Assembly: GCF_009604425.1 (NCBI RefSeq)
Contig: NZ_WEGI01000014.1
Span: 62,001 to 126,000 of the forward strand
Direction: 5' to 3'
DNA from: Nocardia aurantia
Lineage (GTDB): Bacteria > Actinomycetota > Actinomycetes > Mycobacteriales > Mycobacteriaceae
Length of the DNA stretch: 64,000 nt
In this document: positions 25,461-34,743 of the stretch, piece after piece
Layout of the letters: each line of letters opens with the position of its first letter
How positions within the stretch are numbered: the stretch's first letter is position 1
Notes under the pieces: generated by a model
What the model was told of the DNA's origin: nothing
The model's database searches: none
What the model saw: only the letters and a program-made list of their open reading frames with translations
Program-made: the position numbers and the translations under genes

Positions 25461-26563
25461 CGGGCGGCCTCGGCGAAGATGTCGGCGAGTTCGGCGGGGG
25501 CGACCTCGTCGAGCTGGGCGTAGGTGCAGGAGTCGGGGGTGCGGTCGTCGCGGAAGCGGACCAGGCGGCCGCCGTGGCGTAGTCGGCCGGCCTGGACGTG
25601 TTCGTAGCGGACCTCGGCGACCAGTTCGGGGCGCAGGGGTTCCCAGGACAGGTCCTTGGTGCCGGTCCAGCGGCTGATGCCGCCGGGCATCCGGCCGTCG
25701 GCGCGGGCTTGGGCGGTGGTGTTGGCGCGGCTCGCCGCGGCAGCGTCGGCCCATTCGCGCCAGGGGTGGTTGTCGAGGGCGCCGGCGCGCAGCGGTTCCA
25801 GTTCGGTGACCAGTTCCTTGCGGCGGGCGGCGGTGAAGCTGGCGGCGACGCCGACGTGGTGCAGGCGGCCGGCGTCGTCGAACAGGCCCAGCAGCAGGGA
25901 GCCGACGCCTTCGCCGTCCTTGTGCCGGCGGAATCCGGCGACGACGCAGTCGGCGGTGCGTTCGTGTTTGACCTTGATCATGACGCGTTTGTCCTGCAGG
26001 TAGGGCAGGTCCTTCGATTTGACCATGACGCCGTCGAAGCCTGCGCCCTCGAAGCGGGTGAACCAGTCCCGGGCGGTGCCGGGGTCGGAGGTGAGGGGGG
26101 TGAGGTGGGTGCGGCCGGGGGCGGATTCGAGGAGGGTCTCGAGGATGCGGCGGCGTTCGTGGAAGGGTTCCGCGGTGAGGTCGCGGTCGCCGAGGGCGAG
26201 CAGGTCGAAGGCGACGAAGCTGGCGGGGGTCTCGGCGGCGAGTTTGCGCACCCGGGAGGCGGCGGGGTGCAGGCGGTTCTGCAGGGTGTCGAAGTCGAGG
26301 CCGCGGTCGGTGACGACGACGATCTCACCGTCGACGACGCATTTCGCCGGGAGGGCGGTGGCGAGCAGGTCGACCAGTTCGGGGAAGTAGCGGGTGAGGG
26401 GGCGGTCGTTGCGGGAGCCGAGTTCGATGTCGGGGCCGTCGCGGAAGACGATGCAGCGGAAGCCGTCCCATTTCGGTTCGTAGTAGAGGTCCGGGTCCTG
26501 TGGCAGCGCCGAGGCCGATTTCGCCAGCATCGGTTTCACCGGTGGCATGACGGGCAGGTCCAC
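25457..26563 (-). CDS. ATP-dependent DNA ligase (LigC type)
   Basis: The 368-residue protein has the adenylation motif EPKWDGFRC with the nucleotidyl Lys, the VVDGEIVVV and FVAFDLLAL motifs, GVMVKSKDLPY (motif IV region) and a C-terminal OB fold. It would seal nicks or breaks using ATP. I chose GTG 26563 because GAGGAGGA lies five bases upstream. It is translationally coupled to the stand-alone polymerase (ATGA overlap). The length fits LigC rather than multi-domain LigD. Confidence 0.92.
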   Translation of the reverse strand: MDLPVMPPVKPMLAKSASALPQDPDLYYEPKWDGFRCIVFRDGPDIELGSRNDRPLTRYFPELVDLLATALPAKCVVDGEIVVVTDRGLDFDTLQNRLHPAASRVRKLAAETPASFVAFDLLALGDRDLTAEPFHERRRILETLLESAPGRTHLTPLTSDPGTARDWFTRFEGAGFDGVMVKSKDLPYLQDKRVMIKVKHERTADCVVAGFRRHKDGEGVGSLLLGLFDDAGRLHHVGVAASFTAARRKELVTELEPLRAGALDNHPWREWADAAAASRANTTAQARADGRMPGGISRWTGTKDLSWEPLRPELVAEVRYEHVQAGRLRHGGRLVRFRDDRTPDSCTYAQLDEVAPAELADIFAEAAR

Positions 26564-26694
26564 GCGATCCTCCTCGGGTCGGTTCCGCGTACCGGCTGCG
26601 GTGTGTGCCGCAGGTCGGCTACGGCACACACGGCAGACGACGCGGGCGGGTGGAATTCATCGCCCGCGGCGTCCGATCGAGATCGTATCCCCGG

Positions 26695-27093
26695 TCAGTT
26701 CTCCAGCCACCCGTGCTGGTCGGCGAATGCCGTCAGCCGGTCCCGGATGGTGAGGATTTCCCCGGCGGTGAGGGCGGGGCTGGCGTCGAGCAACAATTCG
26801 GTGATCAACCGTTTGTGCTCGGCGGTGGTGAGTTGACCGGCGGCGCGTTCGCGGCCGCGGTTGTTGTGCCGTGGCGGGGTGGGCGGCTGGCCCGCGGCCA
26901 GGGTGAGGTTGACCGCTTTGGGTCCGCGGTCGCCCTCGGTCACCTCGAATTCGAACACCCGTCCTTGCCGCAACTCGTCCTCGTCCAGTCCGATGTCGTT
27001 CACATGTACGAACACGTCGGGCCCGCCGTCGTCCGGGCGGATGAATCCGAACCCCCGCGAACTATCGAAGGACACCAATTTCCCGATAGCCAC
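26695..27093 (-). CDS. Cold-shock-domain protein with C-terminal extension
   Basis: The 132-residue protein begins with a cold-shock OB domain (residues 3-68) with RNP1 RGFGFIRPDD and RNP2 DVFVHVNDI, binding single-stranded nucleic acid. It continues with a linker rich in Pro/Arg and a ~55-residue helical tail (TTAEHKRLITELLLDASP) not present in CspA. The GTG at 27093 has GAGGAG about 11 bases upstream. It sits between the repair genes and the flotillin genes with no clear link. Confidence 0.9.
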   Translation of the reverse strand: MAIGKLVSFDSSRGFGFIRPDDGGPDVFVHVNDIGLDEDELRQGRVFEFEVTEGDRGPKAVNLTLAAGQPPTPPRHNNRGRERAAGQLTTAEHKRLITELLLDASPALTAGEILTIRDRLTAFADQHGWLEN

Positions 27094-27130
27094 CTACACC
27101 TGCTCCTCGTAGCCGTCCCTTGTCAGCACT

Positions 27131-28231
27131 TTATCCGGCGTCGCGTTCGTCGACCGGGGAAAGGGCCTTCTGCAGCGAATTGAACACCGTGAGTCCCTGG
27201 CCCACCATCCCGTTGATGATCTCGCCGACGCCGTCGGGGCCGTTGAGGACGGTGAGGTTGGCGCCGGACAACCCGCCGGCGGCCTGTTTCACGATCTCCG
27301 GCAGTTGCTCGATCAGCAACTGGTCCAGCGCGATCCGGTTGTTGGAGGAGGCGGCCTCGGCCTGGATGCGGGTGCGGTCGGCCTCGGCCTGGGCGAGGAT
27401 GCGGACTCGTTCGGCCTCGGCCTGGGCGGGTTTGACGACCTCGGTCTGCAGTTGTTGTTCGCGCAGCTGGGCCTGTTTGCGGGCGCGTTCGGCCTGGGCG
27501 GTGAGCACCTCCTGCAGCGCGATCGCCTCGGCGAGCGGACCGGCTTGTGCCGCTTCGGCTTTCGCCTTGTCGATGTCGCGCTGGTATTCGGCCTGCAGGA
27601 TCGCGGTCTGCCGCTGGTATTCCGCGCGTTTGCGCAGCGATTCCTGTTCGGCGGCGGCGGATTCCTGGGAGGCGGCGGCCTGGGCGATCTGGGCGTCGCG
27701 CTGGACGGCCGCGTTGTGCGGGGCGGCGAGTGCGGTGATGTAGCCGAGGTTGCCGTCGTCGATGGACTGGATCTGGAACGAGTCGACCCACAGGCCGATG
27801 TTGCTCATCTCGACCTTGGAGGCGACGAGGACCTCGTCGGCGAGTTTCTGGCGTTCGCGGATGATCTCCTCGACGGTCATGGAGCCGACGATGGATCGCA
27901 GATGGCCGGAGAAGATGCGGCCGGTGAGGACCGACATCTCTTTTTCCTGTTCGGACAGGAACCGTTGTGCCGCATTGACGATCGAGACGGTGTCGTTGGC
28001 GACCTTGAAGGCGATGACGGCCCGGACGTCGAGTTGCACGGCCTGTTTGGTGACGCAGCGTTCGCCGATCTCGGCCTCGAACATGGCCAGCGACAAGTAG
28101 CGGACTTTGCGGAACAGCGGCATGACCCAGGTGCCGCGGCCGATGACGACCCGAAACGGTGCGTTGTCCCGCGCGCGGCCGCCGCTGACCAGCATGGCCT
28201 CGTCGGGCTCGGGCACGTGATAGCCCAGCAC
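27131..28231 (-). CDS. Flotillin-like SPFH/band-7 membrane-domain protein
   Basis: The ~366-residue protein has an SPFH domain (residues ~5-190: LSLAMFEAEIGERCVTKQ, RIFSGHLRSIVGSMTVEEI) followed by a long Ala/Glu/Gln-rich coiled coil (EYQRDIDKAKAEAAQAG) and a short C-terminal region. Flotillins organise membrane microdomains. GTG 28231 is favoured because AAGGAGA precedes it by about ten bases; the frame extends to ATG 28279, which would overlap the upstream gene by 20 bp. There is no obvious N-terminal membrane segment. The NfeD-like gene is immediately upstream, a known pairing. Confidence 0.87.
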   Translation of the reverse strand: MLGYHVPEPDEAMLVSGGRARDNAPFRVVIGRGTWVMPLFRKVRYLSLAMFEAEIGERCVTKQAVQLDVRAVIAFKVANDTVSIVNAAQRFLSEQEKEMSVLTGRIFSGHLRSIVGSMTVEEIIRERQKLADEVLVASKVEMSNIGLWVDSFQIQSIDDGNLGYITALAAPHNAAVQRDAQIAQAAASQESAAAEQESLRKRAEYQRQTAILQAEYQRDIDKAKAEAAQAGPLAEAIALQEVLTAQAERARKQAQLREQQLQTEVVKPAQAEAERVRILAQAEADRTRIQAEAASSNNRIALDQLLIEQLPEIVKQAAGGLSGANLTVLNGPDGVGEIINGMVGQGLTVFNSLQKALSPVDERDAG

Positions 28232-28259
28232 GATGTCTGTCTCCTTGTTATTCTGTTGG

Positions 28260-28499
28260 TTACGTGGTTGTTTTCCCACCCGGCTCGGGATCGAGCGGTA
28301 TCCAGGGCACTACGTCGACGATGCGGCCCGGGTTCACCTGCACGACCAGTACGGTGGTGCCGGCGGCCAGCGGTTCATCGGACCGTGCGATGTAGATTTC
28401 CGTTCCCCCTCGAATCGCGACCAGGACCTCCCCGAGCATTCCTGCGCCACGGATCGGCGATGTGAGCGTACCGGTCATTCCGTGCACCGGGTCGGTCAT
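28260..28499 (-). CDS. Small NfeD-like OB-fold protein
   Basis: This 79-residue protein resembles the soluble C-terminal OB domain of NfeD proteins, with GMLGEVLVAIRGGTEIYIA and GTTVLVVQVNPGRIVDVVP. NfeD proteins commonly accompany flotillins, and this gene directly precedes one. ATG 28499 is preceded by AAGGAGATCC. No membrane segment is present, unlike full-length NfeD. Confidence 0.75.
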   Translation of the reverse strand: MTDPVHGMTGTLTSPIRGAGMLGEVLVAIRGGTEIYIARSDEPLAAGTTVLVVQVNPGRIVDVVPWIPLDPEPGGKTTT

Positions 28500-28674
28500 C
28501 GCGTGGATCTCCTTGCGTGCCAGGGGAAAATCCCGGGCGAACGGTGGGCCCCGAGCCTACGCCGGGGGCCGGGTGCGGGCGGGGTTCGACGCCGGGCCAC
28601 AATTGCTGAACAATAGCTGTCACCTCGTGTAAAACAAGCTGGTCATCCGGCTGCGAACATGGGAGGCTTAAGCG

Positions 28675-30213
28675 GTGACCCCTCCTCCGGATACCCAGAC
28701 GGCGCAATCGGACCCGTCATCCGACAAGCTGGACGCGGCGGTGCTGAAAACCGCCGGCGTCGTGGTGCTCGGCGCGATCATGTCGATCCTCGACGTCACT
28801 GTCGTGAACGTCGCGCTGCCCACCTTCCAGCACGAATTCGACGCCAGCTACGCGATCGTCGCCTGGACGATGACCGGCTACACGCTGGCCCTGGCCACCG
28901 TCATCCCGCTGACGGGCTGGGCCGCCGACCGGTTCGGCACCAAACGCCTCTACATGGCGGCGCTGATCTTCTTCGTGGCCGGCTCGCTGCTGTGCAGCAC
29001 CGCGACCAACATCGGGATGCTGATCAGCTTCCGGGTGCTGCAGGGTCTCGGCGGCGGCATGCTGATGCCGTTGAGCATGACGATCATGACGCACGCGGCC
29101 GGTCCGCAGCGCATGGGCCGGGTGATGGCCGTGCTCGGCGTCCCGATGCTGCTGGGCCCGATCGGCGGCCCGATCCTCGGTGGCCTGCTGATCGATAACT
29201 TGAGCTGGCACTGGATCTTCCTCATCAACCTGCCGATCGGCATCGTCGCGCTGGTGTCGGCGTTCCTGGTGCTGAAGCCGGACAACCCGCAGCCCTCGGA
29301 GTCCTTCGACTTCCTCGGCATGCTGCTGGCCTCGCCGGGCCTGGCGCTGTTCCTGTTCGGTGTCTCCTCGATCCCGGAGAAGCAGACCGTGCTCGCCGCG
29401 CGGGTGCTGATCCCGGCGGCGGTCGGCATCGTGCTGATGGTGGCGTTCGTGTTCCACGCGATGCGCACCGAGCATCCGCTGATCGACCTGCGGCTGTTCA
29501 AGAATCCGAGCCTGCGGGCGGCGTCGGTGACGATGCTGCTGTTCGCGATCGCGTTCTTCGGCGGCATGCTGCTGCTGCCCAGCTATCTGCAGCAGGTGCG
29601 CGGTGAATCGCCGCTGCACGCGGGTCTGCTGGTGGCGCCGCAGGGTCTCGGCGCGATGCTCACCGTCCCGATCGGCGGGCGGCTGGTCGACAAGATCGGT
29701 CCCGGCCGCATCGTGATGACGGGCCTGGCGGTGATCACGGTCGGCATGTCGTTCTTCATGTTCCTGCACGCCGACACGCCGTTCTGGCAGCTGTGCGTGG
29801 TGCTGTTCGTGGTCGGCATGGGCATGGGCTGGACGATGATGCCGACGATGACCGCCGCGATCCAGACGCTGACCCATCAGCAGGTGGCCCGCGGTTCGAC
29901 GCTGATGAACATCGTCAACCAGACCGCCGGCTCGATCGGCACCGCGCTGATGTCGATGGTGCTGACCACGCTGCTGAAGAACGAGCAGTACGCGCGCCCG
30001 GCGATCGCCTCGTGGTTCGATCCCTCGATCAAGGCGCACATTCCGCCGAATCTGTTGTCGGAGGGCTTCGAACAGGCCGCCCGTGCGTTCGGGCACACCT
30101 ACATCCTCGCGGTGGTGCTGGTGGCGTGCACGCTGATCCCGGCGTTCTTCCTGCCGCGCAAGAAGTCGCAGCCGGTCGACGCCGCCGACGCGCCGGTCAT
30201 GATGGGGCACTGA
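28675..30213 (+). CDS. MFS efflux transporter, DHA2 (14-TM) family
   Basis: The 512-residue integral membrane protein has about 14 hydrophobic segments and the drug:H+ antiporter signatures. These are the motif C-like LDVTVVNVALPTF, the loop 2-3 motif GWAADRFGTKRLY (motif A), and GPIGGPILGG (antiporter motif C). It is likely an exporter of drugs or lipids. GTG 28675 is preceded by GGGAGG. A strong stem-loop after the stop separates it from the next, convergent DHA2 pump. Confidence 0.9.
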   Translation: MTPPPDTQTAQSDPSSDKLDAAVLKTAGVVVLGAIMSILDVTVVNVALPTFQHEFDASYAIVAWTMTGYTLALATVIPLTGWAADRFGTKRLYMAALIFFVAGSLLCSTATNIGMLISFRVLQGLGGGMLMPLSMTIMTHAAGPQRMGRVMAVLGVPMLLGPIGGPILGGLLIDNLSWHWIFLINLPIGIVALVSAFLVLKPDNPQPSESFDFLGMLLASPGLALFLFGVSSIPEKQTVLAARVLIPAAVGIVLMVAFVFHAMRTEHPLIDLRLFKNPSLRAASVTMLLFAIAFFGGMLLLPSYLQQVRGESPLHAGLLVAPQGLGAMLTVPIGGRLVDKIGPGRIVMTGLAVITVGMSFFMFLHADTPFWQLCVVLFVVGMGMGWTMMPTMTAAIQTLTHQQVARGSTLMNIVNQTAGSIGTALMSMVLTTLLKNEQYARPAIASWFDPSIKAHIPPNLLSEGFEQAARAFGHTYILAVVLVACTLIPAFFLPRKKSQPVDAADAPVMMGH

Positions 30214-30222
30214 GATATCCGG

Positions 30223-30266
30223 ACGCCGCCCGGGCCACGGTGGAAACCGTTGCGCCCGGGCGGCGT
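30223..30266. terminator. Strong stem-loop between convergent transporter genes
   Basis: Perfect 13-bp arms ACGCCGCCCGGGC (30223-30235) and their complement (30254-30266) enclose an 18-base loop that itself can pair ACGGT/ACCGT. The sequence tcgcgttttc follows on the + strand. It lies 10 bp after the + stop and 57 bp before the minus stop, so it can serve as a bidirectional terminator. Confidence 0.8.
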
Positions 30267-30322
30267 TCGCGTTTTCTCGGTCAGGACGCCACGATGGCGC
30301 CGGCCTGGCCGGCCCGTCCGGG

Positions 30323-31804
30323 TCAGGACACCGCGGTGGTGCCGGGCCGGTCCGCCGGTGCTCGGTCGCGCAGCAGGACCAGGCCCAGTGCCGCGGCGGC
30401 GACGCTGAATCCGGCGCTGATCCACGATCCGGCGGCCATGGCGCTGGTGAACGCCGCCCGCGCCGGCGCCGCGTAGCCGAGGGCGAACGCCGCGCCGATC
30501 GACTCCCGTGCCGCGGCCGGGACGTCGCCGGGCATGCGCGCGGTGAACACCCCGGCCAGGACGCTGCCGAGGACCGCGATGCTGATCGCCATCCCGACCT
30601 GCTGGAGGGTGTCGTTCATCGCCGAGCCGACCCCGGCGTGCTCGAGCGGGATCGCGCCCATGATCGCCGCGTAGGCCGCGGGACCGGCCAGGCCGCCGCC
30701 GATGCCCATGACCAGCATGGCGGCCAGCACCCACGCGTAGTTGCCGGCCTGAGCCAGCACCACGAACGCGGCGCCCATCACCAGCAGCCCGGACACGATG
30801 AGTGTCTTGTTGCTCAGCGTCCTGCCGAGGGTGGCGCCCAGTCCGTTGCACAGCGCCGCCGACATCGCGTACGGCAGCAGCGCCAGGCCCGCGCGCATCG
30901 GGCCGTAGCCGAGGACGAACTGCAGATACTGGGTGAGCATCAGCAGGACCGCGCCCATGCCGAACACCATCAGCAGCAGCGTCAGGCAGGTGCCGGTGAA
31001 GTCGCGGCTGCGGAACACGCCCAGGGGCAGCATCGGATGCGGTGACCGGTACTCGCACCAGGCGAACGCGGCGGCGGACCCGATCGCCAGCGCGATCACG
31101 GGAATGTTCCACTGCCGCGCAATGATCACGTACACCGTGGCCGTGAGCGTCACGATCGACAGCAGCACCCCGATCGCGTCGACGGGCCGGCGGCTGCCGT
31201 AGGTCTCCGGCATCAGTGTCACCGCGGCCACGACGGCCAGCACCGCCACCGGGATGTTCAGCAGGAACACCGAACCCCACCAGAAGTGCTGCAGCAGCAG
31301 CCCGCCCAGGGTGGGGCCCAGGACGACGCCGACCATCGCCACCGTGGACCAGGCCGCCATCGCCTTGCGGCGTTCGGTGTCGTCGAAGGTGGTCATCAGG
31401 ATCGACAGGGTCGACGGCATCAGCAGGGAACCGCCGACGCCCATCAGGGCGCGGGCGCCGACCACCTGCCAGGGCGCGTCGGCGAGGACGGCGGCCAGCG
31501 ACGCCAGGCCGAACAGGGTCAGTCCGGTGATCAGGGCGCGGCGGCGGCCGAACCGGTCGGAGAGGCTGCCCGCGGTCAGCAGCAGTCCGGCGAAGACGAG
31601 GACGTAGGCGTCGAGGATCCACTGCACGTCCTGCGGGGTGGCGTGCAGTTCGCGGATCAGCGACGGAATGGCGAGGTTGAGGACGGTGCCGTCGATCATC
31701 AGCACCAGCAGGGACAGGCAGAGGACCCCCAGGATCCACCAGCGGCGCGGGTCACGGGCGACGCCGTCACCCGCTTCTCGTACAGTGTTCGATTCCACTC
31801 GCAC
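30323..31804 (-). CDS. MFS efflux transporter, DHA2 family, under TetR control
   Basis: The ~493-residue protein has 14 predicted membrane segments, the LMIDGTVLNLAIPSL motif, GSLSDRFGRRRAL (motif A) and GPTLGGLLLQ (antiporter motif). It likely exports a drug or metabolite. The start is GTG 31804 or GTG 31798, both inside the 31802-31830 palindrome. The divergent TetR 49 bp away is its obvious local repressor. The two DHA2 pumps here are not close copies. Confidence 0.88.
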   Translation of the reverse strand: MRVESNTVREAGDGVARDPRRWWILGVLCLSLLVLMIDGTVLNLAIPSLIRELHATPQDVQWILDAYVLVFAGLLLTAGSLSDRFGRRRALITGLTLFGLASLAAVLADAPWQVVGARALMGVGGSLLMPSTLSILMTTFDDTERRKAMAAWSTVAMVGVVLGPTLGGLLLQHFWWGSVFLLNIPVAVLAVVAAVTLMPETYGSRRPVDAIGVLLSIVTLTATVYVIIARQWNIPVIALAIGSAAAFAWCEYRSPHPMLPLGVFRSRDFTGTCLTLLLMVFGMGAVLLMLTQYLQFVLGYGPMRAGLALLPYAMSAALCNGLGATLGRTLSNKTLIVSGLLVMGAAFVVLAQAGNYAWVLAAMLVMGIGGGLAGPAAYAAIMGAIPLEHAGVGSAMNDTLQQVGMAISIAVLGSVLAGVFTARMPGDVPAAARESIGAAFALGYAAPARAAFTSAMAAGSWISAGFSVAAAALGLVLLRDRAPADRPGTTAVS

Positions 31805-31830
31805 ACCGTACGATGAAATCGAACGGTGTG
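31802..31830. promoter_or_regulatory. 13-3-13 inverted repeat overlapping the pump start codon, TetR operator
   Basis: The arm CACACCGTACGAT (31802-31814), a GAA spacer, and a right arm complementary at 12 of 13 positions (31818-31830) form a long inverted repeat. It overlaps the GTG start of the minus-strand pump and ends 22 bp before the TetR GTG at 31853. A bound dimer pair would block both genes. Confidence 0.8.
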
Positions 31831-31852
31831 CCAGTGAATTAGAGTTCTCGAG

Positions 31853-32557
31853 GTGACCAGGCCGTTCTCCTCCGTGTGGACCCGCGAACCCCGGCAGCCG
31901 AAAAACGCCGGGCTGCGCCGCGAGCAGATCGTCGCCGCCGCCATCGAACTGCTCGACGCCGAGGGCCTGGACCAGCTGAGCATGCGCAAACTCGGCAGCA
32001 GGCTCGGCGCCGGCGCCACCAGCCTCTACTGGCACGTCGCGAACAAGGACGAACTGCTCGAACTGACCCTCGACGAGATCTGGGCCCTGGTCGAGGTGCC
32101 CGACCCCGAACAGGCGAGCTGGCGCGAGGCCGCCACCACCTTCGCCTACAGCATGCGCGACACCGTCCTCACCCATCCCTGGGTGGCGACCGTGGTCGGG
32201 CAGTTTCCCAGCGTCGGCCCGCACGCTTTCGCCCTGATGGAACGGCTGCGGCGCACCTTCACCCGGGCCGGGTTCACCGGCACCGACATCTACCTCGCCG
32301 GCGGCACCGTCATGAGTTTCGTTCTGGGCCAGGTCATCCCGGAGATCAGCGCCCGCAGGATGACCGGCCCCGACGGCGACTGGACCCTCGACACCGCCGT
32401 CGACTCCGCCGACCGGCTCGCCGCCGGCTACCCGGAACTGCTCGCCGACTACCGCGCCACCCGCTACACCGACATGAACACCGGCTACGCGGTCGCCTTC
32501 GACTTCGGGCTGCTGTGCGTCCTCGACGGACTCGCCGCCCGGCTCCCGGCACCGTGA
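31853..32557 (+). CDS. TetR-family repressor of the divergent efflux pump
   Basis: The 234-residue protein has an HTH reading REQIVAAAIELLDAEGL, LGSRLGAGATSLYWHV and ANKDELLELTLDE, and a C-terminal domain of the TetR_C type seen in tetracycline-resistance-like repressors. GTG 31853 has little ribosome-site signal, so the transcript may have a very short leader. The divergent DHA2 pump and the shared palindrome are the classic arrangement of a drug-responsive repressor. Confidence 0.88.
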   Translation: MTRPFSSVWTREPRQPKNAGLRREQIVAAAIELLDAEGLDQLSMRKLGSRLGAGATSLYWHVANKDELLELTLDEIWALVEVPDPEQASWREAATTFAYSMRDTVLTHPWVATVVGQFPSVGPHAFALMERLRRTFTRAGFTGTDIYLAGGTVMSFVLGQVIPEISARRMTGPDGDWTLDTAVDSADRLAAGYPELLADYRATRYTDMNTGYAVAFDFGLLCVLDGLAARLPAP

Positions 32558-32559
32558 CA

Positions 32560-32576
32560 CCGGAGGCCCCCTCCGG
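32560..32576. terminator. Short GC stem-loop after the TetR gene
   Basis: CCGGAGG and CCTCCGG with a three-base loop form a 7-bp hairpin starting three bases after the TGA at 32557. It lacks a T-run but is placed as a terminator. The rest of the gap to 32804 shows no gene. Confidence 0.5.
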
Positions 32577-32804
32577 GGACGCGACCCCGCACTCGCCGCA
32601 ACCCCGCCCGGCGCGTCCACCGGTCCGCACTCGGCGATCGCGTTACCGCGTGTGGCCGGCCGGGAACAACGATGTGAAATCCGTACGGATCGTTTGACCG
32701 CGCGCCCGGCCGGGGTGACGCTGGACAGTGCCGGTCGTCGCGCGGCCCGGCGGGTACGGGTGCCCGCACGCGAAGCGGGCGCGACCCGATGAAGGAGTGG
32801 TTCC

Positions 32805-33107
32805 ATGGCCGTCGTCGCCGTCCCGCGACGGGGCACGTCATCGCCCGCCACCACGATGCGGCAGTGGATCGACCGCGGCGGCGCGCGATCCGCGGCGGCC
32901 ACCGTCGCCGTCCTCGCCTGCGCCACGATCGCCGGCGCCGTCGCCACCGGCTCGCCGGCCGACCGCCCCGCGGAACCGCCACCGGCGATCGAACAGGCCG
33001 ACGGCGACGGACTGGTCGACTGCGATCAGCTCAGTGACGCCGACTACGACGACTGCATCGCGCTGACCACCGGAAATCTGTTGTGGCGCGGGGGAACCGG
33101 CCACTGA
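32805..33107 (+). CDS. Small single-pass membrane or secreted protein
   Basis: The 100-residue ORF has an N-terminal basic region, one hydrophobic segment (AAATVAVLACATIAGAVATG, about residues 30-49) and a short Cys-containing acidic tail (VDCDQLSDADYDDC). AAGGAG lies eight bases upstream of ATG 32805, which supports expression. It could be an anchored or cleaved exported peptide. No family was recognised. Confidence 0.6.
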   Translation: MAVVAVPRRGTSSPATTMRQWIDRGGARSAAATVAVLACATIAGAVATGSPADRPAEPPPAIEQADGDGLVDCDQLSDADYDDCIALTTGNLLWRGGTGH

Positions 33108-33113
33108 CCGCCG

Positions 33114-34574
33114 TCAGCCGCGGCGGGTCGGCGACTGCTTGATGTGCTCGGTCATCGCCTCGGCGATCGGCGGCTGCGGCGGCGGCGCGGGCGCGGCCAC
33201 CGTGCGCGCGTCGTGCGAGATCCGCATCAGCAACGCGATGATGATGTAGTTCGCCAGCAGCGACGAACCACCGTAGGACATGAACGGCGTCGTGAGGCCG
33301 GTCAGCGGGATCAGTTTCGTGACACCGCCGACCACCACGAACAACTGCCACCCCAGCGAGAACGCCAGCCCGCCACCGAGCAGTTTGCCGAACGCGTCCC
33401 GGGTCGCCAGCGCCGCGGTGAAACCACGGAAGGTGATCATCGCGAACAGCAGGATGATCGCCGTCAGCCCGACCAGTCCCAGCTCCTCGCCGATGCTGGA
33501 GATGATGAAGTCCGTCTTCGCGAACGGCACCTCCTGCGGCCGGCCCCCGCCGAGCCCCGCCCCCAGCAGGCCACCGGTGCCCAGCCCGAACAGCGCCTGC
33601 GCGATCTGGTAGCCGTTCGTGTAATAGGTGGCGAACGGGTCCTCCCACACCTGCACCCGCACCCGCACATGCCCGAACCGGTTGTAGGCGATCACCGCGC
33701 CGACGGCGAACATCGCGATGCCGATCAGCAGCCACGACGCGCGACCGGTGGCGATGTACACCATCGCCAGCACGGTACCGAACACCAGCAGCGAGAAACC
33801 GAGATTCTTCTCGTACACCAGCACCAGCACCGACACGAACGTGACCAGCAGCAGCGGGCCCAGATCCCGCAGCCGCGGCACCGTGAAACCGAACACCCGT
33901 TTCCCGGCGATCGTGAACAGCTCCCGGTTGCTGACCAGGAACGCCGCGAAGAAGATCAGCAGCAGCACCTTCGCGAACTCGCCCGGCTGAATCGAGAAGC
34001 CGCTGAACAGGATCCAGCTCTTACCGCCGTTGACCTCACTGAACCGCGACGGCAGCACCGCCGGGATCAGCAACAGCACCAGGCCCGCCAGACCGCAGGT
34101 GTAGGCGTACTTCGCCGGTTGCCCGTGATTGCGGACAATCGCCAGCAGCAGCGCGAACAACGCGATTCCCGCCGCGGTCCACACCAGCTGGTGCGCGGCG
34201 TCCGAGGACGGCGCCGCCCGGCCCATCGCCGCCGCCGTGGCCGCCTCCGCCCGATCCAGCCGATCGATGAGAACCAGGCCCAGCCCGTTGAGCAGCACCA
34301 CGCACGGCAGGATCACCGGATCCGCCTTCGGCGCCAGCACCCGCACCGCCACATGCGCCAGCAGCACCAGCACCGCGAACACCGTCAGCGACCACCGCAG
34401 CGACCCCGTGCCCCCGGTCGCCGACGACATCCCCAGCCCCGCGATCGCCACCAGCGCCACCGCGGCGATGCACAGCACCAGCTCGCTGCGGCGCGGCCGC
34501 GGCCTGCCGATCGGACCGGAGATGGGCCCGATCGGCCCCGACGACGAACTGTCCCGAAACGCGCTCACGCCCAT
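33114..34574 (-). CDS. RodA/FtsW/SpoVE (SEDS) peptidoglycan glycosyltransferase, orphan copy
   Basis: The 486-residue polytopic protein belongs to the SEDS family that polymerises peptidoglycan from lipid II. Signatures include NGGKSWILFSGFSIQPGEF, YEKNLGFSLLVFG, SSIGEELGL and the C-terminal LTTPFMSYGGSS. The N-terminal part (PCVVLLNGLGLVLIDRLD) is typical of actinobacterial RodA. The ATG at 34574 is chosen as homology begins soon after. It is not beside pbpA or pknB here, so it is probably a second RodA. No partner penicillin-binding protein is in the window. Confidence 0.9.
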   Translation of the reverse strand: MGVSAFRDSSSSGPIGPISGPIGRPRPRRSELVLCIAAVALVAIAGLGMSSATGGTGSLRWSLTVFAVLVLLAHVAVRVLAPKADPVILPCVVLLNGLGLVLIDRLDRAEAATAAAMGRAAPSSDAAHQLVWTAAGIALFALLLAIVRNHGQPAKYAYTCGLAGLVLLLIPAVLPSRFSEVNGGKSWILFSGFSIQPGEFAKVLLLIFFAAFLVSNRELFTIAGKRVFGFTVPRLRDLGPLLLVTFVSVLVLVYEKNLGFSLLVFGTVLAMVYIATGRASWLLIGIAMFAVGAVIAYNRFGHVRVRVQVWEDPFATYYTNGYQIAQALFGLGTGGLLGAGLGGGRPQEVPFAKTDFIISSIGEELGLVGLTAIILLFAMITFRGFTAALATRDAFGKLLGGGLAFSLGWQLFVVVGGVTKLIPLTGLTTPFMSYGGSSLLANYIIIALLMRISHDARTVAAPAPPPQPPIAEAMTEHIKQSPTRRG

Positions 34575-34743
34575 CAGTATGCGTGCCCGATATGAGTGAC
34601 ATGCACCGCCGACCCCACCGCGACGGCCCGACCTGCGCCCTCGGCCCCTGTTCCGACCTGGGCGGACCGGTCGGTTCGCGATCGGTCCGGCCGCTGCACC
34701 GACTGCCGTGTCGCAGCCGATGCGGCGAAGTGGTCCGGGCGGC

